Shown: piece by piece, positions 1 to 8,287 of the stretch
Position numbering within the stretch: the stretch's first letter is position 1
Layout of the letters: the number at the start of each line of letters is the position of its first letter
Assembly (NCBI GenBank): GCA_002404865.1
Contig: DHKP01000020.1
Span: 1 to 45,704 of the forward strand
Length of the DNA stretch: 45,704 nucleotides
Source: Caryophanales bacterium UBA4691
GTDB taxonomy: Bacteria; Bacillota_I; Bacilli_A; RFN20; CAG-826
Direction of reading: 5' to 3'
The notes under the pieces: generated by a model
Told to the model about the DNA's origin: nothing
Database searches by the model: none
The model's input: only the letters and a program-made list of their open reading frames with translations
Translations under genes and position numbers: made by a program

Positions 1-4
1 ACCA

Positions 5-33
5 ATTTGGTGTGCTGTTAGAATAAATTTAAA
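5..33. repeat. Left terminal inverted repeat
   Basis: The sequence ATTTGGTGTGCTGTTAGAA plus ten more bases here recurs in reverse complement at 45676-45704, with one mismatch over 29 bases. The right copy runs exactly to the last base of the window and the left one starts four bases in. This suggests that both ends stop inside or at the edge of a repeated element present in several copies in the genome, such as the end of an insertion sequence. No transposase gene is visible beside either copy. Confidence 0.8.
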
Positions 34-160
34 AACGAATATGCTGAATAACAATTTATGGCGTTAAGAAATCGGCAGAACCACCATTGTGGATTATGCT
101 TTTGGAAAAGAAATGGCTATAGTTTCATGAACCCGTTTTAACAAAATTACAATTTCTCGA
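34..160. other. Unrecognised sequence between terminal repeat and M24 gene
   Basis: No convincing gene is present. A 27-codon open stretch runs from ATG at 58 to TAA at 139-141 and ends in GYSFMNPF; it has no clear ribosome binding site. Because it sits just inside the terminal repeat, it may be a remnant of the repeated element, but I do not recognise the protein. The minus-strand M24 gene ends at 161 with TAG. Confidence 0.35.
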
Positions 161-1360
161 CTATAGCGACATAATCGGAATAATCTTTTCTTGTCTACCT
201 GCAACAACAATCGGCTTTCGATTTGAAATATAAACGTTAGTCTCGCTTCTCATCCCAAAATCAGGTGCGTATATTCCTGGCTCCAATGAGAAACAAACTC
301 CATCAAGAATGGTTCTATCGTCATGAGATTCGTAATTATCCATATTCACGCCTGGGCCATGCGGAGAAACGTCCACTGCGATATTATGGCCAACGCGATG
401 CACGTAATATTCGCCATACCCTAATTGATTGATATAAGCTCGCGATACATCATCGACTTCGTATCCTTTGATGGGACGAAGTGGCAATGTTTTTTCTAGA
501 AACTCAACACATAAATCAATGTCTTTCTTTAAAATCGCGAAGCGTTCTTCATAAACGCTAGGAATTGTCTCTCCAACATAACCCATCCAAGTGATATCCG
601 CGTAAACTCCTTCTGGATCATCCATTTTTGCCCACATATCTATAAGAACTAAATCTCCTTTTTTGATAGGGGAATGGGTAACTTTTGTTGGACCATAATG
701 AGGATTATTCGCGTTTGTACCAATCGCGACGATTGGGGGATCGTCATATACCATGCCTTCTTCGTGGAATCTAGAGCAAATGTATTGCTGAATCGTATAT
801 TCGTCAGTTTCATCATTGATTTTGATGAGCTCTTGGATTTTCTTGAATGCTTCATCTTTGATTTGAAGGGCGAGAGCATCCGCTTTTAGCTGGAGATCGT
901 GCGCTCTAGAAGAATAAACCGCGGTCATCTTTTGGAGAAGGTCTCCGCTTGATTGGACGTTAATGCCAAGCTTTGTGATAAAGGAAACTGAGCCATAATC
1001 CGCTAAAGAGACGCGAGGAAGAAGACCATCCTTGGAAATATCCATATAAACGTTTTTGTAGGATGAGAATAGTTTTTTCTCTAAAGAAAGCATCTCCTCC
1101 CAAGTTTTATAGACATAGAGATCGTAATTTGATTTTGTTACTTCATCGTTAAGGAATACAGTATCGATAGAATGACAAATTAAATAAGGCTTTCCCTTCG
1201 AAGGGAGTACGAGAAATATTTTTCTCGTGAGCATTTTATTGCCCAATAATTGGACCAAGGCTTGGTTTCTATTTTCGTAATCGACAATAATCCAAGCGTC
1301 TACTTTCGCTTTGAGTATATCGTTTTGAATATCTTTAATCTGAATCATAAAATCCCTCAT
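161..1360 (-). CDS. M24 family metallopeptidase (Xaa-Pro aminopeptidase-like)
   Basis: This 399-residue cytoplasmic protein has the pita-bread fold of creatinase/aminopeptidase P enzymes. Residues 1-160 match the variable N-terminal domain and about 165-395 the catalytic domain. All five usual metal ligands can be placed: D241 (VLIDMW), D255 (YADITW), H325 (VGHNIAVD), E360 (SLEPGIY) and E373 (RSETNVYI). It probably cleaves peptides with proline at position two. Two starts are possible: the ATG at 1360 follows AAAGGTGA at a long spacing, and Met5 follows AGGGAT at about six bases. The gene diverges from the GH2 gene with 45 bases between them. No signal peptide is seen. Confidence 0.85.
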   Translation of the reverse strand: MRDFMIQIKDIQNDILKAKVDAWIIVDYENRNQALVQLLGNKMLTRKIFLVLPSKGKPYLICHSIDTVFLNDEVTKSNYDLYVYKTWEEMLSLEKKLFSSYKNVYMDISKDGLLPRVSLADYGSVSFITKLGINVQSSGDLLQKMTAVYSSRAHDLQLKADALALQIKDEAFKKIQELIKINDETDEYTIQQYICSRFHEEGMVYDDPPIVAIGTNANNPHYGPTKVTHSPIKKGDLVLIDMWAKMDDPEGVYADITWMGYVGETIPSVYEERFAILKKDIDLCVEFLEKTLPLRPIKGYEVDDVSRAYINQLGYGEYYVHRVGHNIAVDVSPHGPGVNMDNYESHDDRTILDGVCFSLEPGIYAPDFGMRSETNVYISNRKPIVVAGRQEKIIPIMSL

Positions 1361-1393
1361 GGATATTTTTTCACCTTTTTAATCTCTTTCCAC

Positions 1394-1406
1394 TAAAATG
1401 ATTGCA
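1394..1406 (+). promoter_or_regulatory. Putative promoter giving a leaderless GH2 mRNA
   Basis: TAAAAT at 1394-1399 is followed by six bases and then the ATG at 1406, with a weak TTCACC-like -35 about 18 bases upstream. No Shine-Dalgarno sequence precedes this ATG. Transcription starting about seven bases after the -10 box would begin at or beside the start codon. Confidence 0.45.
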
Positions 1407-3121
1407 TGAAATTAATTGATAAACATTTACACCCCAATCCTTTCTTCGCTAGAGAAAAGACATATTCTTTAAACGGGGAATGGGATTTTTTGAAAAACAA
1501 ATCCCATGAACTTGTAAAAGAATATCATCAAAAAATTATTGTGCCTTTCGCGGTGGAAACTCCTCTTAGTGAGATTAACGAAGACGTTTCGCCTACCGAT
1601 GTCCTCCATTACCGTTTAAAGCTTGCTTACCCAAAAGAAGTGATTGGCGAAAGAATCCGCGTTCATTTTTATGCAGTGGATCAAATTGCGGATGTCTATT
1701 TTAATGGCGTTTTGCTAAAGCACCATGAAGGCGGGTATCTCCCTTTTTATTTTGATGTTTTAGAAGCTAAAGAAGGGGACGCCATTGAACTCGTTATTAC
1801 TGATGACACGGATACTGTCGTCTATCCCAAAGGGAAGCAAACTCTTCATCCAAAAGGGATGTTCTACCGTTCTACGAGCGGTATTTGGGGCGATGTCGTT
1901 TTAGAAATCCTTCCAAAAACTGGACATATTGATGATTTTTTGATTGAACAAGAGTTCGATAATAAAGCAGTGAACGTCAAAAAGATTACGACTTCTAATG
2001 GAGGAATAGTTAAAGGTTATGTTTTTTATCAAGACAAAATAGTCGCCGAAAGCGAAGGGGAGGAACTTCGTTTTTCCTTGCTAAATGATTTTCATCCTTG
2101 GTCGCCTAATGAACCTAATCTATATCGCTTGGAACTTCATTATCGTGACGATGTTGTTTCTTGCTCTTTTGGCTTACGAAAATTCGAAGTGAGAAAGAAC
2201 AAGAAATTCATGCTCTTTTATCTCAATAACAAACCGATTTTCCTAAATGGGCTTCTTGATCAAGGGTATCATTCTCCTAGAAGCGGTCTAACGATAGAAA
2301 GCGAATCGCTTTTATTAAAGGATTTAAATTACGTCAAAGATAGTGGTTTTAATTTCTTAAGAAAGCACATCAAAGTGGAAAGCCCCCGTTATTACCATCT
2401 TTGTGACAAATTAGGAATCATCGTGATGCAAGATTTTGTCTCCACCGGTGACCCTTACGATAAATTTCATCTTGCCGTTTTACCCACGATTGGTTTTATT
2501 AAGGCGAAGCACAAAAATTACAACTCAAACCGAAAGAGCGAGACTTCACAACGCTATTTTGAAAATGAAATGCCCTTTTTTGTCCGTCATTTTCAAAACT
2601 ATACGTCTATTTGCTTATGGTGTTTGTTCAATGAAGGATGGGGGCAATTTGATGTGACTAGATTAACGGAGAAACTCCGTTCCTTTGATGTGACTCGCGT
2701 GATTGATTCCACTTCAGGCTGGTTTGATGAAGGGGTCGGAGACATTGATAGTAGACACGTCTATTTCCATCGCCCTTGGATCCATAACCACAAAAAGCGA
2801 GTTTTGTTCTTGAGCGAATTCGGTGGATATACTTACCCTGTCCCTGATCACGTCTTCGCCAAAGAAACGTATGGTTATAAGGCTTTAACGAATTCAGACG
2901 AGCTTCTATATTGGTTAAAAAAGAGCTATCTAAAATGGCTAATTCCATTAATCCGAAAAAGAGGGTTATGCGGGGCGACTTACACCCAACTTAGCGATGT
3001 CGAAGAAGAAACGAATGGACTTGTCACTTATGACCGCGAAGTTTATAAAATCCCTTCAAGCGAATTAAGAAAAATCAACGAAGCAATCGCTAAGGCTTTT
3101 GAAGAAACTTGGGAAGAGTAG
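1406..3121 (+). CDS. Glycoside hydrolase family 2 protein
   Basis: This 571-residue enzyme has the GH2 plan: a jelly-roll sugar-binding domain (about 15-175), an Ig-like domain containing PWSPNEPNLY (about 180-265) and a TIM barrel (about 270-571). The acid/base pair is N409-E410 in CLFNEGWGQ and the likely nucleophile is E471 in FLSEFGGY, so the active site looks intact. It lacks the extra C-terminal domains of large LacZ proteins. The substrate cannot be fixed from sequence; beta-galactoside, beta-glucuronide or beta-mannoside are all possible. No signal peptide is visible, so it probably acts on imported sugars in the cytoplasm. The start lacks a ribosome binding site and lies six bases after a -10 box. 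Confidence 0.85.
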   Translation: MKLIDKHLHPNPFFAREKTYSLNGEWDFLKNKSHELVKEYHQKIIVPFAVETPLSEINEDVSPTDVLHYRLKLAYPKEVIGERIRVHFYAVDQIADVYFNGVLLKHHEGGYLPFYFDVLEAKEGDAIELVITDDTDTVVYPKGKQTLHPKGMFYRSTSGIWGDVVLEILPKTGHIDDFLIEQEFDNKAVNVKKITTSNGGIVKGYVFYQDKIVAESEGEELRFSLLNDFHPWSPNEPNLYRLELHYRDDVVSCSFGLRKFEVRKNKKFMLFYLNNKPIFLNGLLDQGYHSPRSGLTIESESLLLKDLNYVKDSGFNFLRKHIKVESPRYYHLCDKLGIIVMQDFVSTGDPYDKFHLAVLPTIGFIKAKHKNYNSNRKSETSQRYFENEMPFFVRHFQNYTSICLWCLFNEGWGQFDVTRLTEKLRSFDVTRVIDSTSGWFDEGVGDIDSRHVYFHRPWIHNHKKRVLFLSEFGGYTYPVPDHVFAKETYGYKALTNSDELLYWLKKSYLKWLIPLIRKRGLCGATYTQLSDVEEETNGLVTYDREVYKIPSSELRKINEAIAKAFEETWEE

Positions 3122-3125
3122 GGAT

Positions 3126-3180
3126 AGAAAGTATCGCTTAAAGCGTCTTGGGAAGCACTTTCTCGCTTTGTTTATTTTTT
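3126..3180 (+). terminator. Possible terminator after the GH2 gene
   Basis: AGAAAGT (3126-3132) can pair with ACTTTCT (3157-3163), and AAAGCG (3140-3145) with CGCTTT (3164-3169). A T-rich run follows to 3180. The two pairings compete, so the exact structure is uncertain. Confidence 0.4.
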
Positions 3181-3187
3181 GAATCGA

Positions 3188-3200
3188 TATAATTCATTCA
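3188..3200 (+). promoter_or_regulatory. -10 box immediately before the HAD gene start
   Basis: A consensus TATAAT at 3188-3193 lies six bases before the ATG at 3200, with no Shine-Dalgarno sequence between. The same 12 bases, TATAATTCATTC, precede the pseudouridine synthase start at 9168. A leaderless transcript is the simplest reading. Confidence 0.5.
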
Positions 3201-3991
3201 TGAAACAATTGATTCGTATTGCTTTCTTCGATATTGATTGGACGCTTTATGACCACAAAAACAATCGCTGGTCCAAAAAATCGATTGAAGCGATCAAGGG
3301 TTTAAAAAAAGCAGGAATAAAAGTGATTCCATGCAGCGCCCGTCCATTTCAATCGCTGGATGTTTTTGGCGTTTTTCGTCTTGGAATTCATTGGGATGGA
3401 TATATTTCTAGTGCTGGCGCGTGCGCTTATGTCGAGGGGAAGACCCTTAGAAAAACATTGATGGCCCCGAATCGCGTAAGAGATTTTCTTTCCTTAGTCA
3501 AAAAAGAGCATTTAACTTGCGAAATCGTTGAGCCTTTAACAAGGAAACTTGCTTTTCCTCAAACGGATATTTCAAATGAGTATTATGAACGATTCAAAGA
3601 GTATGTTCCTCCACTTCTTCCTTATGAAGGAGAAGAAGTGACGGGGATTAATCTTTTTTCTCACGAAGACACGGATCCTATTTTCACTTCTCTTTTTCCT
3701 GATTTTGTTTTTTATCGTTATGTTACAATGGCTAACGATGTATCTGGTGAGCCCCATCGTAAAGGAGATGCGATTGAAATCGTTTTAAATCATTATGGGT
3801 TAACAAAAGAAGAAGCGATTGCCTTTGGCGATGACTATCAAGATATCACTATGGCGGAGCATGTCGGGACATTCGTCGCGATGAATAACGGCAAAGACGA
3901 AGTGAAAAATATTGCTTCTTTTGTGTGCCCTAACGTGTGGAACGATGGGGTCTATTACGGATTGAAACATTATGGGCTAATCGATGATTAA
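3200..3991 (+). CDS. HAD-superfamily hydrolase, Cof/IIB type
   Basis: This protein of 263 residues carries the HAD phosphatase motifs: motif I FFDIDWTLYD near the N terminus, the IIB-type cap in the middle, and motif IV GDDYQD with the following TMAEH and MNNGKDEV typical of Cof-type sugar phosphatases. Motif I reads DIDWT, so the usual glycine after the second aspartate (DxDGT) is tryptophan, encoded by TGG. I chose the ATG at 3200 over an upstream TTG at 3179, because homologues begin just before motif I and a -10 box sits at 3188. Substrate is unknown; sugar phosphates or flavin/PLP phosphates are usual for the family. Confidence 0.8.
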   Translation: MKQLIRIAFFDIDWTLYDHKNNRWSKKSIEAIKGLKKAGIKVIPCSARPFQSLDVFGVFRLGIHWDGYISSAGACAYVEGKTLRKTLMAPNRVRDFLSLVKKEHLTCEIVEPLTRKLAFPQTDISNEYYERFKEYVPPLLPYEGEEVTGINLFSHEDTDPIFTSLFPDFVFYRYVTMANDVSGEPHRKGDAIEIVLNHYGLTKEEAIAFGDDYQDITMAEHVGTFVAMNNGKDEVKNIASFVCPNVWNDGVYYGLKHYGLIDD

Positions 3992-4074
3992 AATCGTTAG
4001 GTTTCGCTTTTCTAAATAGAAAAGAGAAATATACTTTTTTTCCATCGCGTTATGAGTATGATATTGCTTGCGAT

Positions 4075-6693
4075 ATGGCAAAGATGAATCAAAATAAAAC
4101 TCCGTTTGTAGAGAGAGTTAAGGAATATATTTCCGAAGACGTAGTCCCTTTCGACGTTCCTGGTCATCATATGGGCAACGTCAATAACCAAGCGACTGAA
4201 TTATTGGGGCACCAAACTTATCGAGCTGACATTAACGCTCCAATCGGCTTGGACAATCTCGCTAAACCGCATGGCGTTATTTTAGAAGCGGAAAAGCTCC
4301 TTGCTGATGCTACTGGTGCGGATGAAGGATTCTTTTTAATCGATGGGACGAGCAGTGGAATCATTGCGATGATTATGAGCGCTTGCAAGGCCGGTGAAAA
4401 AATCATTTTGCCTAGAAATGTCCACAAATCCGTCATCAACGCTTTGATTTTGTCTGGTGCAGTGCCAGTTTATATCATGCCAGAAATCGATACGGATTTA
4501 GAAATCGCTAACCAACCAACCTTGGACGATTGGAAGAAGGCGATTTTGCGTCATCCTAGCGCAAAAGCAGTCTTTGTCATTCACCCAACTTATTTTGGCT
4601 CTGTTTCTGATTTAAAAGAGATTGTTGCTTTCGCCCATGCCCATAAAATGGTTGTTTTGTGCGATGAAGCGCATGGCGCTCACTATTATTTTAAAGACAA
4701 ACACCATCCGATCTCAGCGATGGCAGCGGGCGCGGATATGAGCGCAGCTAGTTTCCATAAAACGGTAGGTTCTTTAACCCAAAGTTCCGTGTTATTGATG
4801 CACACATATTCTTTCACTCGTGAGGATGTGCAAAAGAACATTAATATCATTAATACAACATCGCCTTCCCCGATTTTGCTTTGCTCTTTAGACGCTGCGC
4901 GTTCCTTTATGGCGTCTAAAGAAGGGACGAAAGCGATGGAAGAAACTTACGCTTTATCAAAATACGCACGCAAGGAAATCGCTAAAATTCCTGGTTTTAT
5001 CGATGAAGGAAGGAATCACTTTTTGTCTTTTGGCTCATTTGATTACGATGAGACGAAACTCGTGATTGGGCTTGACCGTTTGTCGATTGATGGCTATGAG
5101 CTATATCGCTTGCTAAAGAGCAAATACGATATCCAAATGGAACTTGGAGAACCATACGCAGTTTTAGGAATTCTTGCGATTGGCACGAAAAAAGAACATG
5201 TCGACCGTCTTATCGCGGCTTTGAAAGATATCTCTAAAGATTACTATAACCATGGAATTGTTTATGAGGATCATCACTTTGATAAGAAATTCCCATATCA
5301 ATTGCTTAGGCCGCGTGTTGCTTACGCTGCGCCTGGAAAAATCGCCAAATTGGAAGACTGTGATGGCGAGATTAGCAAAGAGCAAGTGATGATGTATCCC
5401 CCAGGAATTCCTCTTATCGTGCCAGGAGAAGTTTGGAACAAAGAGCTTGTCGCTCGAGTCAAAGATATCGAGAGCAAAGGGCTGACTCTTTTAAGCAACC
5501 ACAAAGATGGTTTTGAGGTAATCGACCAAACAAAGTGGAGACGTTTCTTTGTTTATGAGAAACGCTTGAATGACTATTACAAAAACAAAAAGACAACACC
5601 TTCCGCGGATGGCTATCGTCTTCCTTTTGAAGGTTTAGCGCATCAAGCGACCGTCGTGCTATTACCATTCCGTACGGATACCTGGCGAGAAAAAGGCGTT
5701 CCAGCAAGAAAAGAATATCTAGAGGTAATCTCTGCGATTGCTGAGCATGAGCCCGTCATTGTTGGTATCCATCCTCGACTATATAAAAAGCTACTACCTA
5801 CTTTAGAACGAATGAAAAACGTCAAACCGATTTCCATTCGCTATAATGACGCCTGGGCACGCGACAATATGCCTTTGTTCCTCACTAATCCCAAAACAAA
5901 TGGGATTCGCACAGTCGACTTCCGTTTTAACGCGTGGGGTGGTAGTTACGACGGCTTGTATCGAAATTACAAAGACGATGACCGTTTAGGATGCCTCTTC
6001 AGCAAGAGAATGAAACTCCTTTCTTATTATTTGCCTTCTTTTGTTTTAGAAGGCGGAAGTATCGCTACCGATGGAGAAGGGACTTTAATCACGACTGAGG
6101 CTTGTTTATTAAGCCCGGGCAGAAATCCTAATTGCTCCAAAGCGGAAATTGAAGAGACACTTCGTGAATATTTAGGCATTGATAAGGTCATCTGGGTCCC
6201 GCACGGAATCTATGAAGATGAAACGGATGAGCACATTGATAACATGGTCGCCTTTGTTAAGCCGGGCGAGGTCGTTATGGCTTCTACGGAAGATAAAACT
6301 GATCCGCAATACTTGTTCTCTAAAGCGACTTACGAGGTGTTAAGCAAAGCGACAGACGCGATGGGACGGAAATTAATCATCCATAAAATTAATGTTCCTT
6401 CGCCTGCCTTATTTGCCTCCGCGGAAGAGTCCAAAGGATTGATCAATCATAGCGACACCTTAAAGAAAAGAGCCTCAGGCGATCGCTTATCCGCAAGTTA
6501 CATCAATTTTTATCAAGGAAGAGATTTTGTGATTATGCCTGCTTTCGGGGTGAAAGAAGATTTAAAAGCGTATCAAACGCTGGTTTCTTTATTCCCGAAC
6601 AAGAAGGTTCACCAAATTAATACCAGGGAGATTTTGCTTGGTGGAGGCAATATTCACTGCATCACAATGCAAATCCCTTCTATAGGAGAATAA
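4075..6693 (+). CDS. Arginine decarboxylase-agmatine deiminase fusion protein
   Basis: This 872-residue protein joins two enzymes. Residues 1 to about 490 are a fold-I PLP decarboxylase of the Orn/Lys/Arg family. They include FDVPGHHMGN near residue 26, D197 in CDEAHGAH, the PLP lysine K229 in SFHKT, and a C-terminal decarboxylase domain with MYPPGIPLIVPGE. Residues about 510-872 are an agmatine deiminase of the guanidino-group-modifying fold: D597 in AWARDNMP, E659 in LEGGSI, H720 and D722 in DEHIDN, and nucleophile C862 in GGGNIHC. Together they would turn arginine into agmatine and then N-carbamoylputrescine. The next gene finishes the route to putrescine two bases downstream. Arginine rather than lysine or ornithine as substrate is inferred from the fused deiminase. 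No clear Shine-Dalgarno precedes the ATG. Confidence 0.88.
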   Translation: MAKMNQNKTPFVERVKEYISEDVVPFDVPGHHMGNVNNQATELLGHQTYRADINAPIGLDNLAKPHGVILEAEKLLADATGADEGFFLIDGTSSGIIAMIMSACKAGEKIILPRNVHKSVINALILSGAVPVYIMPEIDTDLEIANQPTLDDWKKAILRHPSAKAVFVIHPTYFGSVSDLKEIVAFAHAHKMVVLCDEAHGAHYYFKDKHHPISAMAAGADMSAASFHKTVGSLTQSSVLLMHTYSFTREDVQKNINIINTTSPSPILLCSLDAARSFMASKEGTKAMEETYALSKYARKEIAKIPGFIDEGRNHFLSFGSFDYDETKLVIGLDRLSIDGYELYRLLKSKYDIQMELGEPYAVLGILAIGTKKEHVDRLIAALKDISKDYYNHGIVYEDHHFDKKFPYQLLRPRVAYAAPGKIAKLEDCDGEISKEQVMMYPPGIPLIVPGEVWNKELVARVKDIESKGLTLLSNHKDGFEVIDQTKWRRFFVYEKRLNDYYKNKKTTPSADGYRLPFEGLAHQATVVLLPFRTDTWREKGVPARKEYLEVISAIAEHEPVIVGIHPRLYKKLLPTLERMKNVKPISIRYNDAWARDNMPLFLTNPKTNGIRTVDFRFNAWGGSYDGLYRNYKDDDRLGCLFSKRMKLLSYYLPSFVLEGGSIATDGEGTLITTEACLLSPGRNPNCSKAEIEETLREYLGIDKVIWVPHGIYEDETDEHIDNMVAFVKPGEVVMASTEDKTDPQYLFSKATYEVLSKATDAMGRKLIIHKINVPSPALFASAEESKGLINHSDTLKKRASGDRLSASYINFYQGRDFVIMPAFGVKEDLKAYQTLVSLFPNKKVHQINTREILLGGGNIHCITMQIPSIGE

Positions 6694-6695
6694 TT

Positions 6696-7559
6696 ATGAA
6701 AATTAAGGTCGCAATTACACAATTCTCGATGTCTGGATGTTACGAAGAAAACATTGCAAAAGCCGACTATTTTATTGAAAAAGCAGCAAAGAACGGCGCA
6801 AATCTCGTTCTTCTTCCTGAATTATTTGAAGGCCCTTATTTTTGCCAAGTGGAAAACTATGATAATTTCTCGCTTGCCGAAGAGTTTTCGAATAGTAGAA
6901 CCATCGCGCACTTCCATGAAGTCGCAAAACGTTATCATGTTGTTCTTCCAATTTCTTTCTTTGAAAAGGCTGGTCCCGCCTATTTTAATTCTTTAGCGGT
7001 GATTGATGCGGACGGAAAAGTGTTAGGGCGTTACCGCAAGAGCCATATTCCAACCGGCGAATGCTATGAAGAAAAATTCTATTTTGCGGAAGGCGATACT
7101 GGTTTTCAGGTTTTCCAAACCGCGTTTGGCAAAATCGGGGTTGGCATTTGCTGGGATCAATGGTTCCCTGAGCTCGCCCGCATTTTGGCATTGAAAGGCG
7201 CGGAGCTTATCGTTTATCCTACCGCGATTGGCAGTGAACCCGTACTTCCGAAAGATTCGAAGAATCATTGGCAAAACGTTATGAAGGGTCACGCTGCCGC
7301 GAATTTAATACCGGTTATGGCGAGCAATCGCGTCGGAACGGAAAAGGCTTTTTCTTCCTCGATGACTTTCTTCGGTTCTTCTTTTGTTTCGGATGAACAT
7401 GGTGATCTATTAGTAGAAATGGACCGCAAGGAAGAAGGCGTCAGGGTTATAACCCTTGATTTAGACGCTTCGAATAAAGCACGCGTTGATTGGGGCGTTT
7501 TCCGTGATAGGCGAACGGATTTATACGCAGGAATTCTCAAGAAGAGTCTAGAGGATTAA
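6696..7559 (+). CDS. aguB: N-carbamoylputrescine amidase
   Basis: This 287-residue protein is a nitrilase-superfamily amidohydrolase with catalytic triad E42 (LLPELFEG), K115 (YRKSHIP) and C152 (GICWDQWFPE). These surroundings, including PELFEGPYFC and HIPTGECYEEKFYF, are those of plant and bacterial AguB, which releases ammonia and CO2 from N-carbamoylputrescine to give putrescine. Its gene starts two bases after the decarboxylase-deiminase fusion behind AGGAGA, so the two are surely co-transcribed and act in sequence. Length is normal for the family. Confidence 0.92.
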   Translation: MKIKVAITQFSMSGCYEENIAKADYFIEKAAKNGANLVLLPELFEGPYFCQVENYDNFSLAEEFSNSRTIAHFHEVAKRYHVVLPISFFEKAGPAYFNSLAVIDADGKVLGRYRKSHIPTGECYEEKFYFAEGDTGFQVFQTAFGKIGVGICWDQWFPELARILALKGAELIVYPTAIGSEPVLPKDSKNHWQNVMKGHAAANLIPVMASNRVGTEKAFSSSMTFFGSSFVSDEHGDLLVEMDRKEEGVRVITLDLDASNKARVDWGVFRDRRTDLYAGILKKSLED

Positions 7560-7562
7560 ACG

Positions 7563-8165
7563 ATGGAATGGCTCGGCCTTTCTTTTGTTTTTGGCATCGC
7601 TTTGGCGATGGATTGCTTAGCTTTGTCCATCTCCGATGGCCTCATTTATCAAAATCTTAATCGCAAAAAGTCTTTTTTTATTGCAGGGGTATTTGGTATC
7701 GCGCAAGGCTTATTTCCTCTTATTGGCTACCTATTAGGTGTAGCAATCGCAGAACAAATCGACAAATACGATCATTGGATCGCTTTTGTTTTGCTTTTGC
7801 TTATCGGCGGCAAAATGCTATTTGAAGGCATTAAGGGCTCATTGAAACCAGAAAGCAAAGAGCCAAAGATGTTCTCCTATAGCGAAGTGCTTGTGCAAGG
7901 CGTTGCAGATTCTATCGATGCTTTAGCGGTTGGCATTACCATTCATACAAACATCCACGCGACCGCTAATTATCAAGTGTATATCGCTTTTGCGGTTATT
8001 GCTTTTTGCTCATTCACGATTTCTCTTGTCGGACTATTTGCTGGCAAACAAATTAATAAATTACTAAAAGGGCGTTACGAAATCAGCGAAATTATCGGTG
8101 GGGTAGTGTTGGTGATTTTAGGCACAATTCTTTTATTAGAAGGTTTGAACATCATTGCTTGGTAA
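7563..8165 (+). CDS. mntP: Manganese efflux pump MntP
   Basis: This 200-residue integral membrane protein has six hydrophobic segments in two related halves. Each half carries the acidic motif of the MntP/YebN family: AMDCLALSISDG in the first half and DSIDALAVGI in the second. MntP exports Mn2+ from the cytoplasm. The gene starts three bases after aguB, and its ribosome binding site, GAGGA, lies in the last codons of aguB. It should therefore be translated from the polyamine transcript. A Cys replaces the more usual Ala after the first MD. Confidence 0.88.
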   Translation: MEWLGLSFVFGIALAMDCLALSISDGLIYQNLNRKKSFFIAGVFGIAQGLFPLIGYLLGVAIAEQIDKYDHWIAFVLLLLIGGKMLFEGIKGSLKPESKEPKMFSYSEVLVQGVADSIDALAVGITIHTNIHATANYQVYIAFAVIAFCSFTISLVGLFAGKQINKLLKGRYEISEIIGGVVLVILGTILLLEGLNIIAW

Positions 8166-8189
8166 ACCTATAATTAGGCTTATAGAAGC

Positions 8190-8287
8190 AAGAAGCGTGC
8201 TTTAGAAGTGTTATCTTTGACCTTTTTCGCTTCTTCTTTGACTTAACGCTAGAAATTTTGGCGTTAATAGTAGGAGGAAGACTCAAC
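8190..8287 (+). promoter_or_regulatory. Intergenic region with two hairpins before the patatin gene
   Basis: AAGAAGCG (8190-8197) can pair with CGCTTCTT (8228-8235). TTAACGC (8243-8249) pairs with GCGTTAA (8261-8267) across an 11-base loop. A strong Shine-Dalgarno AGGAGGA at 8272-8278 follows directly, nine bases before the ATG. The second hairpin has no T run after it, so it looks more like an operator or leader structure than a terminator. A TTGACT at 8238-8243 could be a -35 box. Confidence 0.4.

Noticed and set aside
58..141. 27-codon open frame near the left end as a gene
   Set aside because: It is too short, lacks a ribosome binding site and matches nothing I recognise; kept only as possible element remnant.
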